From NCBI GenBank assembly GCA_038380795.1, contig CM076267.1:15049501-15113500 (forward strand): a DNA stretch of 64,000 nucleotides, written 5' to 3'. The notes beneath the pieces are model-generated. The model ran no database searches and was not told the DNA's origin. It saw only the letters and a program-made list of their open reading frames with translations. The position numbers were made by a program, and so were the translations under genes. The stretch comes from Pyrocephalus nanus. Lineage: Eukaryota > Chordata > Aves > Passeriformes > Tyrannidae. Positions 45,845-58,829 of the stretch are shown here, one piece after another (position 1 is the first letter of the stretch; each line of letters starts with the position of its first letter).

Positions 45845-47962
45845 AAGAAGAATAGACAGAGAAAGTTATAATATTCCCAGATCACTATTAATTACATTTA
45901 TAATAATTATACTTTTCCAGACGGTTACACTGCTGACAAGTGGGAGGATCAGCACTTGTAGGGCAACCTGTGTCTGTATTTTGGCCTTTGCTTTTCCTCT
46001 ACAACAGGTCCTTTGTGACTTGCAGCTGCTACTGGGACACCTCTGTCCCCAGTGGGATGGAGAGGACAATGGGACTGTGCAGGGAGGGTGGATGGCTTCA
46101 CTCCCTCCATGGCAGAGCTTGCTCCCACAAACAGGTCCCAGTTTGGCTTGTCAATTTGCCACGTCTTCTGAGGCTGAATTTTGTTAACCCAGTCCCCTGA
46201 CAGTCTGGAGCACAGAAGAGGTGGGGTGCAGGATGGAGAGCTGTGGGTGAGTGTCTAAAGCTGCTGCTCGAGGCATAGAAGTATTAAGGGGTGCTGTCTC
46301 ATGGCTCCGTGCTGAGCTGTGCCTCATTCTGATCTCCTAGGAACATGCTCTTACATGGGTGAATCTAATGGGTGAACACAGCAATTTGGAGTAGCTCCTG
46401 CAAAGTCAGACTGTTCCCGATTTGTCAGAGGATATTTATTTAGAGGGGTGTAGTAATTAGGGAAGAGAACAGAGATGTCAAAAGGCATTTGGCTTTTCTT
46501 TTACCAGCCTCTTCTTCTGGTGCCTTTTCTGAGGCTACTGTCCTCCTCAGTCTCCTGCAGTGCTGAAATCGCTCACAAGTCTCTCCCTTGCACCGCAGCT
46601 GAAGTTATTATCTCCTTTCATTGCCTTTGCTTGGCATTTCCCGCTTGACACTCCCTTTCATATCCTAAGTCAGAGGTGTGAGGTCCCAAATACTCATCAG
46701 AAGCAAAACCTCAAAAGCATTAAAATAACACATTTTGTCATTGACCCAGTTATCTGCATTTTCAGAGCTGTCTCACTTCAGACCCATCAAAAGCTTTGGA
46801 TCCCACATATTCTCACCTGTAATGTGATATATTTTATGTCTTAAACTAAATGCCCTCCCTAAAACTGCATATCACGCAGGCCCCTCAGTGAAGAACAGAA
46901 CCACCCACTTACCAGGGGGAAAACATTTTTATACAATATCCACTTTATCTCCAGCCTGTGAATCCTGATCCTCAAGGGTAAGCTAAAATAATACTGACTC
47001 TTGAACTAAAATTCATAACTCTCCTGCCTGTGACAAATCACAGCCTCAATAAGAGTTATTATTTTATGTCATATTACAGCTTCCACAACAATTTGCCTGT
47101 CCCCCAGGATCCTAAAGGCAATAATTATCTCTCTGTCTGTCCACTCGGGACCAACAGCCTTTTGACCTCCCCTTTTCCATCATCCTCTGCTTTTCAATTG
47201 CTGGCTCCCTTAAAATAGACAGGCATCACAGCAGAGAGACACAGGTGGTGTTTGTAGGCCAGGGACAGATGTCCCTGGCACTCCTGACAAGTGGTTTGCA
47301 GTCGTGGTCCTCTTGTTCCCTCCCTTGTACAGTAGTAGCAAAAGTACATAGAGCAAGAGCTGTAGGGCCCTGCTACCATTCTGCTGCTCCTATCTTCTTG
47401 GTGAGGGGAGATGTTTTCACCCTGTGAACAAGACATTCTTCCCCTTGGTTTTCCTCCCTTTTCTGCCCTGCTGGCCCCCTGGCAGAGCAGAGAATTGCTC
47501 ATGGATGCCTCAGCAAGAGTCCTTGCCACTGTTTGATGAACATTCCATAGGGTTGAGACTGACCCGTGAAACCTATCCTTTTTTCACTCAATATTAAAAG
47601 AAATAATAAAAAAGTGATATTAAAGTAAATTAATAAAAAGTACTATTAAAGCATATGCCTAAAAAAGGTAGTTGAAATAAGAACAGATGCAACAATCCAG
47701 GAAGGCAGGGAGGGAAAACAGTCTGTGCCCAGTACAGAAATAGTGAGGCATTCAACGTGCAACTGTCTCTTGGGCTCCCAGACTCAGAGCACACATCAAA
47801 GGCCTGAACTGGATCCAAACCATCATTTCTACCCCTCCCCCCACTTTTTTTTGAGGAGACAATCTCCACAGCCTCCTATGAACCGAGTTTCACAACCTGG
47901 GGCAGGCATGTGGCTTTCTCTGGACTCTTCATATTTTCCTTTCTCAGCCATGCCGTGATGGG

Positions 47963-47981
47963 CAGAGAGAGAGAGAGAGAG
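47963..47981. repeat. (GA)n microsatellite
   Basis: About nine GA units. No further feature is attached to it. Confidence 0.8.
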
Positions 47982-49390
47982 ATGGCATGTCAGACCCACT
48001 TATGCCTTGGAAAAGTCACTGGCAGGTCGAGCAAAGCACATGGGTCTCACAGCAAGAGCCAGCACCCTCATGATCTGTGCTGGGAAACAGCATATGAGCA
48101 TATGAGTCTTGTGCTCTTGCAGCCTGGGGAAATGTAGTGACTCAACACAGTCATGCCAGTGGGTGACATCTTTGTGTTGGGATGCATGTGTCGGCATCAG
48201 GAATTAATTCAGTATTCCCTCTGCCTGTCATGCTGACAGGAACTCACTCAGACCAAAGGCGTGTTCCGGCACACGTGACGTCGCATCTTTGAAGGCACTG
48301 CTTGCAATGGTCTCAGGAAAATGCCAGCCAGTTCTGTGCTGCTTGGCAAGGAGAAGGTAACGGCAACAGGGCAAGAAACCAGAACACTCCTCAAATGAAA
48401 ATTCTAAGAGAGCTTCTGCGTAACTATGGGTCTCACATTCCATTGGGATCCGTGGACCTTTGGTCACCATTCCTCTGTCTGGAACAAGTCTGGTATAAAT
48501 GGTGCCTTAAAATATTTGGCTTCCACTAGGGCAGTTAATTTTTCCATTTCAGACAGGAGCCTAAGATTGAACCCAAAATGGGCAAGAGAGGGTTGAGGGC
48601 TCAAGTGAAATGTGGACCAACTTTACAGGGTAGACTGAGAAGACAGTGCCATGAGGAGCAGGCAGGTACAATGGAGTTAGGAAGAGGAGCAGGGATCTCC
48701 CTCTTCTACAGCATAAGAAAGCCAGAGAGCCCTTTCTTGGTGTTGAAATGTCACATTAGGAAGGAGCGGAGTCAACAAGCATCATGGCAATGACGCCAAC
48801 TCTGCCAGCATTCATATGTCAGTGATGGATTCTTCCTCAGGACAAGAACTTCATCTGTGGACAAGAGCCTGTGCACAAATTTAGGTCAAAGGAAAAAACC
48901 CATGCATCCCATGTGCCTTCATTTTTTTGGCCCATTCGGACTTTTTTCCTGGAGTTTTCAGCAGCCTCTTCAATCTTCTTGCAGAAATCCCTGAGGACAG
49001 ACTGATCCAATATAAACTTTACTGTAGCAGCTTTCCCAGGTGACTGGCTCCTGTAGCTATTCTCTGCACTCCAGCTCTGCCTGAAGTCACTACTTGTTGC
49101 CAGATTCTTGATGCTTTTCTGAGGTCTCCAACTGTGTGAATAGCATGTTGCCTGACTTCCCATCTCTTCCATGATGTCCTTCCTATCTGCTCCTAAATTT
49201 TCATCTTTTCAAAGCATGGCGAGAGTTTTCATATCGTGCATGTTATGTCTTACTGTCCACTGAAACCTTCCTAACTCTGAATGTATTTCAAGTGCAGTGG
49301 TGCAAGATTTTGGAGGAGGTCACAGTGAGAGTCCTGTAAGACCTTCATCTCCATCCTTCAACCATCTCATACTCAACTTTACTCACACTC

Positions 49391-49600
49391 GTAGAATCAC
49401 AGAATAATTTGGGTTGAAAGGAACATTAAATATCATCTTGTTCCAACACCCTGCCATGGGCAGGGACACCCTCCTCTAGACCAGGTTGCTTAAAGTCCCA
49501 TCCAACCTGGCCTTGAACACGTCCAGGGATGAGGTATCCAGCACTTCTCTGAGCAACCTGTTCCAGTGCCTCACCACCCCATAGTGAAGAAATTAAAACA
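49391..49600 (-). mobile_element. CR1 LINE 3'-end copy, about 200 bp
   Basis: The + strand starts with GTAGAATCACAGAATAATTT and runs through CCCTGCCATGGGCAGGGACA, TAGACCAGGTTGCTTAAAG, CATCCAACCTGGCCTTGAAC and AACCTGTTCCAGTGCCTCAC. This is the full word order of a reverse-complemented avian CR1 3' end, so the element is in minus orientation with its 3' terminus at 49391. Similarity fades after about 49600, where a diverged extension may continue to about 49690. Confidence 0.93.
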
Positions 49601-50250
49601 ACTCTTCCAAATGAATGTAGTACCCTGTACCTCCTAAGTACCTATCTCTGCAGACTCCATCCCACCTCTCCTTGTACATTTAAAAGTTGGTTGTCTGGTT
49701 GAAAGTAATTGTGAAGCTCTTCCATGGTTAAAGATGGGTATGGGGGGAACTGAGATGCTCCCAGATCTCAGAGTTGTGATGGATGTTGAGAAATCCTGTC
49801 CTTTCCAGGGTCAGTTAACTAAGTAGTGAGTGCTTCAGTCCATGCAAGGCTAATGCCTTCAGTCCTTCCTCCCAAACAGCCTGGCTTTTGCACCTTGGAC
49901 TCCACTGCTTTTCCAGTAGGTTTAAGAGCCCTTTGGCTGATTGCTGCTCAGCTTCCAGGACCAGGCAGGGGCAAGTGGCTTCAGTCCCCTGGGTACAGCT
50001 GCAGACTGCATGAGGTGTGTTAGGCTCAGTCATACCTGCATCTGTTCCAGCTGGTGGACAAGCCAGAAAGGCCACTCTTTTAGCTGAAGGGGTAGCTGGA
50101 GAGTGACCTTAGACAGAGTTTGGACTTGGGACTCCTATTCCTGGATCTGGCTACTGTTTTAGCCAAGCATGATGTGGCTGCTGAGTTACCATCACTAATC
50201 TTTTTCCTCTCTACCATAACCAGTTTCCATAAGCATTGTGAAGCCAGCTC

Positions 50251-50311
50251 TGGAAAAAAAAAAAAAAAAAAAGAAAAGAAAAACAAACAAACAAACAAAC
50301 AAAAAACAAAC
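50251..50311. repeat. Poly(A) run followed by (CAAA)n
   Basis: About 18-20 A, a short A/G stretch, then five CAAA units. It is an A-rich low-complexity stretch. No retroposon body is visible next to it. Confidence 0.8.
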
Positions 50312-53300
50312 CAGGAAAACTGCTCTGTTGAGGGAAAAGATTAGTTAAGCAACTACATTCCCTGTACCTCAAATGGCTGAAGACATACAGGTTTCTGAAT
50401 TTCTAGGGCACTGTAAAATGAAACACAATAGGAAGGGGGAACGAGATTAATGGGAAAAACGTCACAGTCTGCTCTTTGCCAGAGCGGTCCCACCAGAAAT
50501 GATGGGACCTTGCCAGTGAAGGCATGAGCAGGATTTGGCCTTGAATCTATTAAATGAGGACATTACCAGAGTACCAGATTTCACAGCCTAATTCTCTGAA
50601 ACCAATTCATCTAAAGTAGAAAGGATTTGTTAGGAGGCTGCAAGGTCAGGAAAGCAAGATTATTGGTTTAGCAGCCTTCTGCTGTGCTGGGGACCCCAGG
50701 CGATGGTGAGCACAGTTCTGTCCAGCATTTTACATCTTTTGCTTTGTCATTTAAAGACTTGCAAAAAGGACAACAAGACATTCTCCTTTCTTTCTCTTCA
50801 ATATTTGCACAGTTGGAGTAATTCTAACTCTGTGCTGTTTTTTTTTTTTCTCCTCAGAAAACAAGTGCTTCAATGCCCTTATTTTCTAAATAAACTGAAC
50901 ATGCCCACACAAGTGCACCCACGAATATTAGCAGCCCAGAGCGCATGACCACAACAACGAACCATTTTGTAGTGCAGTCTTCATGAATATCCTGTTCAGA
51001 CCAGCCAAGCCCCCTGTTCATAAACAGCTCTATAGTTCCTGTTAACTAGCAGCCCTCCATTAATGATCTGTTCTGTTCAGCCGTGTACCCTTTGGTGACC
51101 TCCCAATAAAAGACCCCACTATTGCTGCACAGCTTGGCCACAATTAATCAACGTAGCTCAGGACTTGCAAATTACTTTCACCCTTGCCAGCCATTACTGT
51201 CGAGTGACCCTACAATAACAAATCGAGATCCACTACTGGCAAAATAATCAGGCTTTTTTTTTCTTTTTTTTTCCCCCCCCAAATACCTCAAAACAGCTCT
51301 CTAAATACATTTTTTTCCTATCCATTTCAGAAGTTAAAAGGTACAGCCAGAACTTTGATTAACCTAAGCACAGAGAAATAGTAATTTGGGGAAAAAGACA
51401 GAGATGACTTTTAGTAGGTTAATTATCCAATCAGGAAAAAGAAGGAATTCCCACTGTCAGTCTGGGGAATCCAAGTCACAGGTCACATCAGTGTGTGTGT
51501 GTTCCCACCTAGCAGAAGAGGATGTCACCCATCTTGTGCCTAGGCATGTCTCTTGCCTGAGTGATCCCCATCTGAAGACTTGGAAGTTGCTATGACAGCT
51601 GTGATGAGGAGTGTGCTCATGGTTACATAGCACAGTCACATGCCAGTGTTTGAGCTCCTGCCCTCTTTAACTTGCTTGTGCAAGTGCAGTCACAACCTCT
51701 CTTTTGTGCATCCCCCTGTCCCCCCGCCCCTGTTTCTTGGATGGTTTCACCGGTGGCCAATGCTGCAAATGAGTCACTTTTTCCTATAACAGGTAGTTAA
51801 TTTCCAGCTCTCTCCTTTATCTGGTTGCCAGTTTTCAGGAAAACGGTAGAAATGTTGCATCTTTGAGCACCCTGCAGTGGTGTCAGATTGGGTTGAAATA
51901 GGCCAGTGGGTTGAAAAGCTATTGTAAAGCCGTGGGGGCATAGAAATGCCCATACCCTTAAGCATAAATGTGACTGAGCACCATTTAGTCTGGTGTCACA
52001 GCATTGTGGTGGCATTTTCACTGTGTCCTTCATAAGCGTCTGCCAAAGTCAGAGTCTGGAATTTGTCCTGTTTCACCTTGTTTTAGCACCTGGGGTTGAA
52101 ATGAATTTTAAAACCAGAGGGAAGCACAAAGAGCTGGCACACAGTGGGGTCCTGGCTCTGATCTCTCCAGAGCCACTGACTCACTCTGTGATCTTCGGCA
52201 AAGCTGTTGACCTGCTCGTGCTTTGTGCTACACAGCTGGAAAATGGAGTAAAAAAAAAAAAAAAAGAAAAAAAGAAAAAGCAATGGGAACTTTACTCAGA
52301 AGAACAGATGCAAAGATTTTCTAAATAAACAAATCATCCAAGCCCTGCTACTCCAGTCTCCCCAATCCTCCTCTCTTCTTTGCACCTTACAGTTCAGGCA
52401 AGAAGCAGTTTAAAGTGAAAAGTCTGGGGCTGTGTTTTCTTACACATTCTGGATCCTCCTATAACTGTGAAAATGTTCAAAGTGAAAACTTGACCTGGCA
52501 ACAGTTTCTGAATGACCTCGCTTTGGCTGTGAAATCCACTTCAGCTTTGCAGAAGCAAATTTTTATAGTCTTTTCTGGTGGAGGAACAAAAAGATTTTTA
52601 TTATTATTATTATTTTTCTTCAAGAGGAAACTTTATACAGACTGTGTGTTATGCTTTCTCCCAGCGCTCAAGGTCAAATCAGCAGTTCTGTTCTCAGTGT
52701 TCCCCACTCACTTTATATCACCCAAAAAAATAAATCCCTTCCCTGCTCTCACTGCAGATACTCTCATCAGCAGAGGGGAAGGACAGAAACTCAAGAAAAC
52801 AACGTGACATTTCTGCCATTGCAGCCATGCACAGTAAAGCACACATCTAGGCAATGTGATCATGTAGCTGGCAGTTGCTAATTATAATTGCTACCTCCTA
52901 GTTCAAAGGAGCAGTAATTCACAGGAACCCTGAGTTATCCAGGACTCCGAGATCCAAGTTCCTTATACTACAAAGAGATACAGACCTCTAGGGGATTAAC
53001 TTCAAACTGTAACTCAAAAGTGGCCAAAGGACACCACTGTTAAAGATTTGATATCAGCTTCTCTCCAGCTCAGTAGTGAGTGCAGGATCAGAAGCTGTGG
53101 CTGAACATCTGGGGCTCAACTGGAGCTAACCTGATCCTCCTCAAGCACCCGATTCCAGAAGCCCTCTACTGAACACTGCAATGCTGCTGGTCATGTTTGC
53201 CAGGGCACTGTATACAGCACCAACCACGAACTGTTTGAGAACGAGCATTTATGTTTGTTGAAAAGGCTTCCCTGTGCATGGCAGTGGTTGTTTGCATGTG

Positions 53301-53983
53301 CAGCTGATACGCCTCACACCTCGTCAAGACTCACAAGTGCACGCAGCACAGGACATTATTATGTATGTGCCTGCACACTCTTACAAAGCTGAGCCTTAGG
53401 CGACAACTAATTCTGAATGATGTGTTAAAAAAAGGAACAGGTATGCAATAAGAACTAATCCTAACCTCAAAAAAGTACTTCTTTTTATCTCCTGGTGTGA
53501 CCCTTGGACAGGAAAGCCTGGCTTCTGACACTGATTTTCCCAATGGCCATAGGCAAGTTCTTAGCTTCAACTTCTTAGCCTTAGTCACTGGGCTTAGTAA
53601 ACATTTCCTTTCAGCTGGCCAGCTCATACCTGCATTTCATAGGCTTGGCCTGGGGGATAGCATGTCCCAGGGCCATTACCAATAAGGACTGTGGAGGTGA
53701 CTAGCATAGTATTGAGAAGAGAAGGGAATTTAGTTATGAGCCAAGCTGAACTGACTTGTGCTAGGCAGACTCCAGAGTATGGTCCTTGATCTCCTAGTTA
53801 CAAAGATATATATGGCCTGCATTTCCAGAATTGTAAATGAGACATCACATCATCAGGGCTGAGAGAGTAACACGCTGAGTAAAGGGAGAAAAGCCAAGGA
53901 CATATTACAGTATTATCTTATTATTCCTTCACACTCTCTTTCAATCAAACTGCATTCCCCATCCAGTATTTTACACCTGATTA

Positions 53984-54056
53984 TGAGATCTCTGGGGGCA
54001 GAGGCCATCTTCTAGCTGCATTTGTGCAGCCGCTGAAACAATGAGATCATGTCCTT
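53984..54056 (+). mobile_element. Possible ancient amniote retroposon tail
   Basis: GAGATCTCTGGGGGCAGAGG, then TTTGTGCAGCCGCTGAAACAATGAGATCATG, follow the word order of an old 3'-tail sequence widespread in amniotes (a 'ctctggggcagggactgtctt ... tgtacagcgcctagcacaatggg' type). The match is by memory and the copy is diverged, so family (an old CR1/L3-related LINE or SINE) and ends are uncertain. Confidence 0.4.
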
Positions 54057-57000
54057 GATGAGGAAGAATTTCTGCACGCTGGGGATGCTGATGATGCCAG
54101 GATGCTCACAGGAAGGGTGAAGGGACACTCCCCTGCTGAGATGCTATTCCACAGCAGAGTTGAAGGTCTATTTGCTTGTCTCACTCATTCCAAGTTGGCA
54201 GGGGTTTGGCCATGGCCAGAATATGTGCATGAGATTTTGCAACCAGACAGTTCATTCCTCTGCCCACAGAAATGTTTCCACATTGGAAAATGCCTCACCT
54301 GCATAAGAATTGCTCCTGTCACTAGAAATAACTAAATTTGTAACTAAAATGTGAGATCTAGGGAATATTCTCAGAAGCCTCTTTAAGGTAATTTTTATTG
54401 GGTGTTAGATGTCCTAGTTGAGGGTTATTTTCCCTCTTAAAGGCTAACATAGGAAAGAATCACACCATCAGCTCAGCCCTCCCGTGAACTGCCGGCAAAT
54501 TGTGTTCACAAGGGAAATGGGGGTAGTGGGATGAGCCATGCTAGATTACGGAGTGTGGACAGATGTGCTGAGGAGTTTGTGAAGTCTGTTCTTGGCTGTG
54601 GGTTTAACATGCACGAGGGTGCTGATGTAGCTGATCCTTCTGTGGAGCTGGAGCTTGATGTTGCTTTGAAATTGTCTCCTTCTTCTCCTGTCTCACTGTG
54701 GGAGACACTGCACCTTCACTGTGACATTGATGGCTTTTGGGGCACCCTCTTTGCTCTCCCCATAATTCCAAGAAAACTTTTCTTCTGCAACATCTCTGAT
54801 GTCGACATTTGTCTTTCTGTCCATCTAGAGGGTGTCCTGTAGCTTTTCCTTCTGGCCACTGTTTGCCCCAACACTGTGGCCCAGGCTACCTCAACCAGAG
54901 AGGCTAAGTGGCCTAGGGAGGGAGGGAGGGAAGCAGAGCAGGGAGACAGAAGTTGTGGTGCCTTGGAAAGGCTGTTCAAAGGCACCCAGAAGGAGTCACT
55001 TCACTGTGTGCACCATTCTGGCTATGCTCTACAGCCACAGGCAGGCAGTGATGGAGAAAAGTGTCTGTATGGAGGCATAAACTGCTCTGAGCTAAAATTT
55101 TCCCATATATCACCCCCAGCAGAGCAGAGTAGAACAGAGTGGTGCATGGATGTTATGTACCTCTGAGAAGTGGGTAATAAAAATGGCTCGTTATGCACTG
55201 GCATGCATCACATGCTGATCTTACTTACCCCTGGTACTCAGGGACTTGATGGAGGGCGTGAGCTGGTAGGACAAACATAGCCGTTCCTACTCTAAATCCA
55301 TTTTCATGCTTGTCCTGGGGATTGGAGACTTGGGTCACATTTCTGTACATTCTGCTTAACCCTGCTGCCTGGTGCAGATAGGCTAAGGTCCTCAAACAGT
55401 GACTGGTGTGTTTGCACAGCTACAGATCGCCCTGCAGGCCATGCAAATTGAGATATTTATGAAAACCTTGTCCACCAGCCCTTCAGTTCTGGCTGGTTAC
55501 TTCTTACAAAACCCTCTGAAATCAAAGAGGAAGGAGTCAGGCAGCCCCTGCCCAGGACAAGCCCCAGTGACTAGATAAAAAGGAACAATCCCCAATTAGC
55601 AGCTCGTGCAGAGCCATCTGTGCTTGTACATAATCCGCTAGATGTGGACCATGTGAGGAGAGAAGACCCTGGTGTCAGCTTGTTGTGAAACCTACTGTGA
55701 CAGCAGGACAGCAGGATAAACTTTTGGGATGCTTATGGCAGGATGAGAGTGGCCAGTTCCATATGGGCAACATCATGTCAGGCAAAAGTGGGGAAGGAGG
55801 TGGTAGGGAAATTTAGAAGATGCATTGGTGTGATCATGGTTGTGTCTGGGATATTTGTTCAGCTGAGACTTGGAGAAGCCGTCACAGTTGTTACACCACA
55901 GGTGACAATTATGGGAGAGAGGAGAATAGAAGTCCATTGAAACTATAGAAGACAGTAACTCTCAGGGTTATATCCAGGAGAGAGCAAGTGGAGGTAATCT
56001 CTGTTGGTAGCAGTCCCACAGTTCAGTGTTTCTCTTTTCCTTTCCCTGGGGAAAGGAAAACAGTTGAAGGGGACTTTGGCTTCTGTTTTGGACAGAGTTG
56101 GACATTTCACCTGCTTTATCTAAACCAGTCCACATTTTGCAGGGTCTTATCCTGTGGCAGCATTTACACATCACTAATCACAGTTTTGTTTTGGTTTTTA
56201 CTGTTGTTGCACAGATCTGACCTGTTTTTGCTTTTCCCAGAGGGAGAAATAAATGATGAAGCGGTGAGGTTTACACCGTATCCAGATGCGCCTGCTAGGC
56301 AGTTGTGCAGTGTGTTATGTTTCTGTCTTGCATTATCTCTCAGGTTTTGACCCCAGTGATGCAGAGCAGAGCACCTCAGCAAGCAGTGCACTCAGACAGA
56401 GGGACAGAGAGCAGCAGCCTTGGAAAATCATGCTTTGTCCATCAGGTGCTGGGTGATTGCATGAGACAAGGCCAGATTTTGATACTTTTTTTTTCCAGTA
56501 GTGCCTGGGGGTTTGGCCCATTGCAGCCATCTGCACTCACACAGATTTTGGTGCTGGCTCCCAGGTCTTCCTTCTAGCAATCAGATTTCCTTCTGCCTGA
56601 AGTCATGCTCAAGCCTGAGTGATAATACCACATTCAGATGTTTTTCAAGGGCTGGATCAAACTGTAGAGGTGACTGAACCTAGGAACAAATGTCCTGTTG
56701 TGCACAGAAACACTGTTGAGCTGATTTTTGATACACCCACTTAGTGCAGCCGGGGTGCTGGCAGGCAGTCTGTGTTTGGTTGGTCCTTTATGGGGCTGCA
56801 GCAGGGAATGCAAAGCTGTAGGAGGTTGGGTTCTCTTGCTGAGAGCACCGTTTGTGATTAAAGCCCATAAAGTGACCGGAGGTTGTCACCTCTCTTTAGC
56901 ATGAGATACATAACCAGCCAGGAAAAGGAAGTAACTGCTGACTTTGCCATTTTACTAGTCTGTTTGCAGTCTTCCAGCTGGCTGTTAACTCTCACAGTCA

Positions 57001-58202
57001 TGTTGTTTTCCAGGCTGTGGTGTATTAATTGTCTCAAGAGACCCAGCATCAGCTGCTTTATTATAACCCAAACTTGTGACAAGTAATTCATTTTCTCTCG
57101 CTGTAATTGCTAGTAGTAAAACATTATTTCCACCCATCAGTAGGTCTCAGTGCAAGAGACAGGCACTCTTTGGAGCAGTTGTGGCAGGCCATCAGAGAAG
57201 AACCTAGTGTTTGAGACTTAAGTGCACCTGGATTTGTTGGTGCCAAACGCAGCACATGATACCACAGAAGGATGGGAGCTGACATCTCTCTAGCAAAAAT
57301 TTATAAGGAGATGGGTCACAGCTCCTACCTGGGGCAGTTTTGAATAGACTTCTAGCTGTACAGGGGTCAACTCCCCCCAAGACTGTCAGTCCTCTTTTCA
57401 TACTCTACCTGATGTCCATTTTCCTGTTGGGTTCCTGTGTTGTGCTTAGATTTGGTGGGTTCCCTCAACCATGTAGCCCGGGGTGATTTAGCAGCATGTT
57501 CATATGGTTTACAGTTTCTGAGCTGCAAGATTTGCAAACTATTATAAACAGAAAGGCCTAGCCAAATCTTGCTGCTTGACTGAGCTATCAGCATCTATAG
57601 ATGTGTAGGAGAGGCCATCCTTCCCTCATGTATTTGCAACACAAGGGAAAAGAAGGAAGCATAGTAAAGCTTAGTACCACATAATTTACTGAAGAGTGAC
57701 AGCTAATTTGCATTTCAGCTAAGACATCCAACAGCAAAATGCAATTGCTTTCACACACACTCCAGGATTCCTACTACATAATCTTGGACACATGGATTTG
57801 ATGGACAATGAGTTTTGGTGAAGCCCATTACAAATAGGGAAGAAATGTGAAGACGCTCCAAGGAAGTGTTGGATGTTTGTGTGAGAAGGTTTGCATTACA
57901 GAAAATTCCTGTGAAAGGTATTCTCATGTGAGCTCAGTATTCCTCTATCAAAAGCTTTGTCTGTGCCTCTCCTGTGAGGTGGCCAGTTCAACAGTTCTGT
58001 AGGTGTATGCTGAGAGATGGACAGAAGGAAGCTGTCTGAGAAAAAGACTCCTGAAGAAAGGACTTGGCTCTGGTGTCCTGATTTAGAAATTCACCACTTG
58101 TTGGTAATTTTAAATCTTTTTAGTCAAAAATGAGGAAATGAGGTTTTTAAAATCTAACTTTCCATACTATCTAGAGAAACTGGTGTAGTACTGTCTGGTT
58201 GG

Positions 58203-58231
58203 TTTTTTTTGTTTGTTTGTTTGTTTGTTTT
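58203..58231. repeat. T run plus (GTTT)n
   Basis: A T8 run followed by five GTTT units. Simple repeat only. Confidence 0.8.
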
Positions 58232-58829
58232 TCCCTGAGGACAAAGAAAAGTGTCCTGACCAGGAGACCTAATTTTGGTGTGTTATCAGCCAAGCATGAT
58301 TTCCATATCAGTGGAAATCTCTATGTTTCATTATCTACTTCAGTTCTTGCTACAAGGAGCAGTCTGTGATCTGAGTGTGCTTCTGCCAGACCAGGGGGCT
58401 CAGTGCCTCCGGTCACTGGTAGCCAGTGTGACACCCAACCATTACTCATGACAGATCCTTGGGCTGAGGTTCAGACTCAAAATCCTTCTGCTGGAAAAGT
58501 GCCCTGCATCTCACTCCAAAGAGCGACACTTTATTTTCCTTACCATCAGCTAACTCAAAAAAATCCTCATATTTTGTCCCTCCAGGCTCTTTTGAGTGCT
58601 GGATGTGTAACTCTTTGCCACCCCTCTGAAACGACTCCAGCAGGGACACAGCTAAGTCCAAAAACTGAGCACTGTTCCTTCTCTTTCACCAGTTAATATA
58701 AAACAAAATCAGGATTTGTGCACCTCATGCAGGGCCATAGTGTCTAATTCCAGTTGCTGTTCCTGGGGGTTGTGTGTGTCCAGTGTGTATCTCCTGGCTG
58801 GAGATGGAGGCACACCCTGTGGAAGACAT

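Noticed and set aside
48837..49172. A 111-codon - strand frame of balanced composition with a KKIEEAAENSRKKV stretch
   Set aside because: It looks somewhat protein-like, but no motif, splice context or homologous family is recognised. It is best treated as chance without a database hit.
54531..54842. A 103-codon + strand frame of balanced composition
   Set aside because: No recognisable domain and no supporting gene structure. The antisense frame is equally open.
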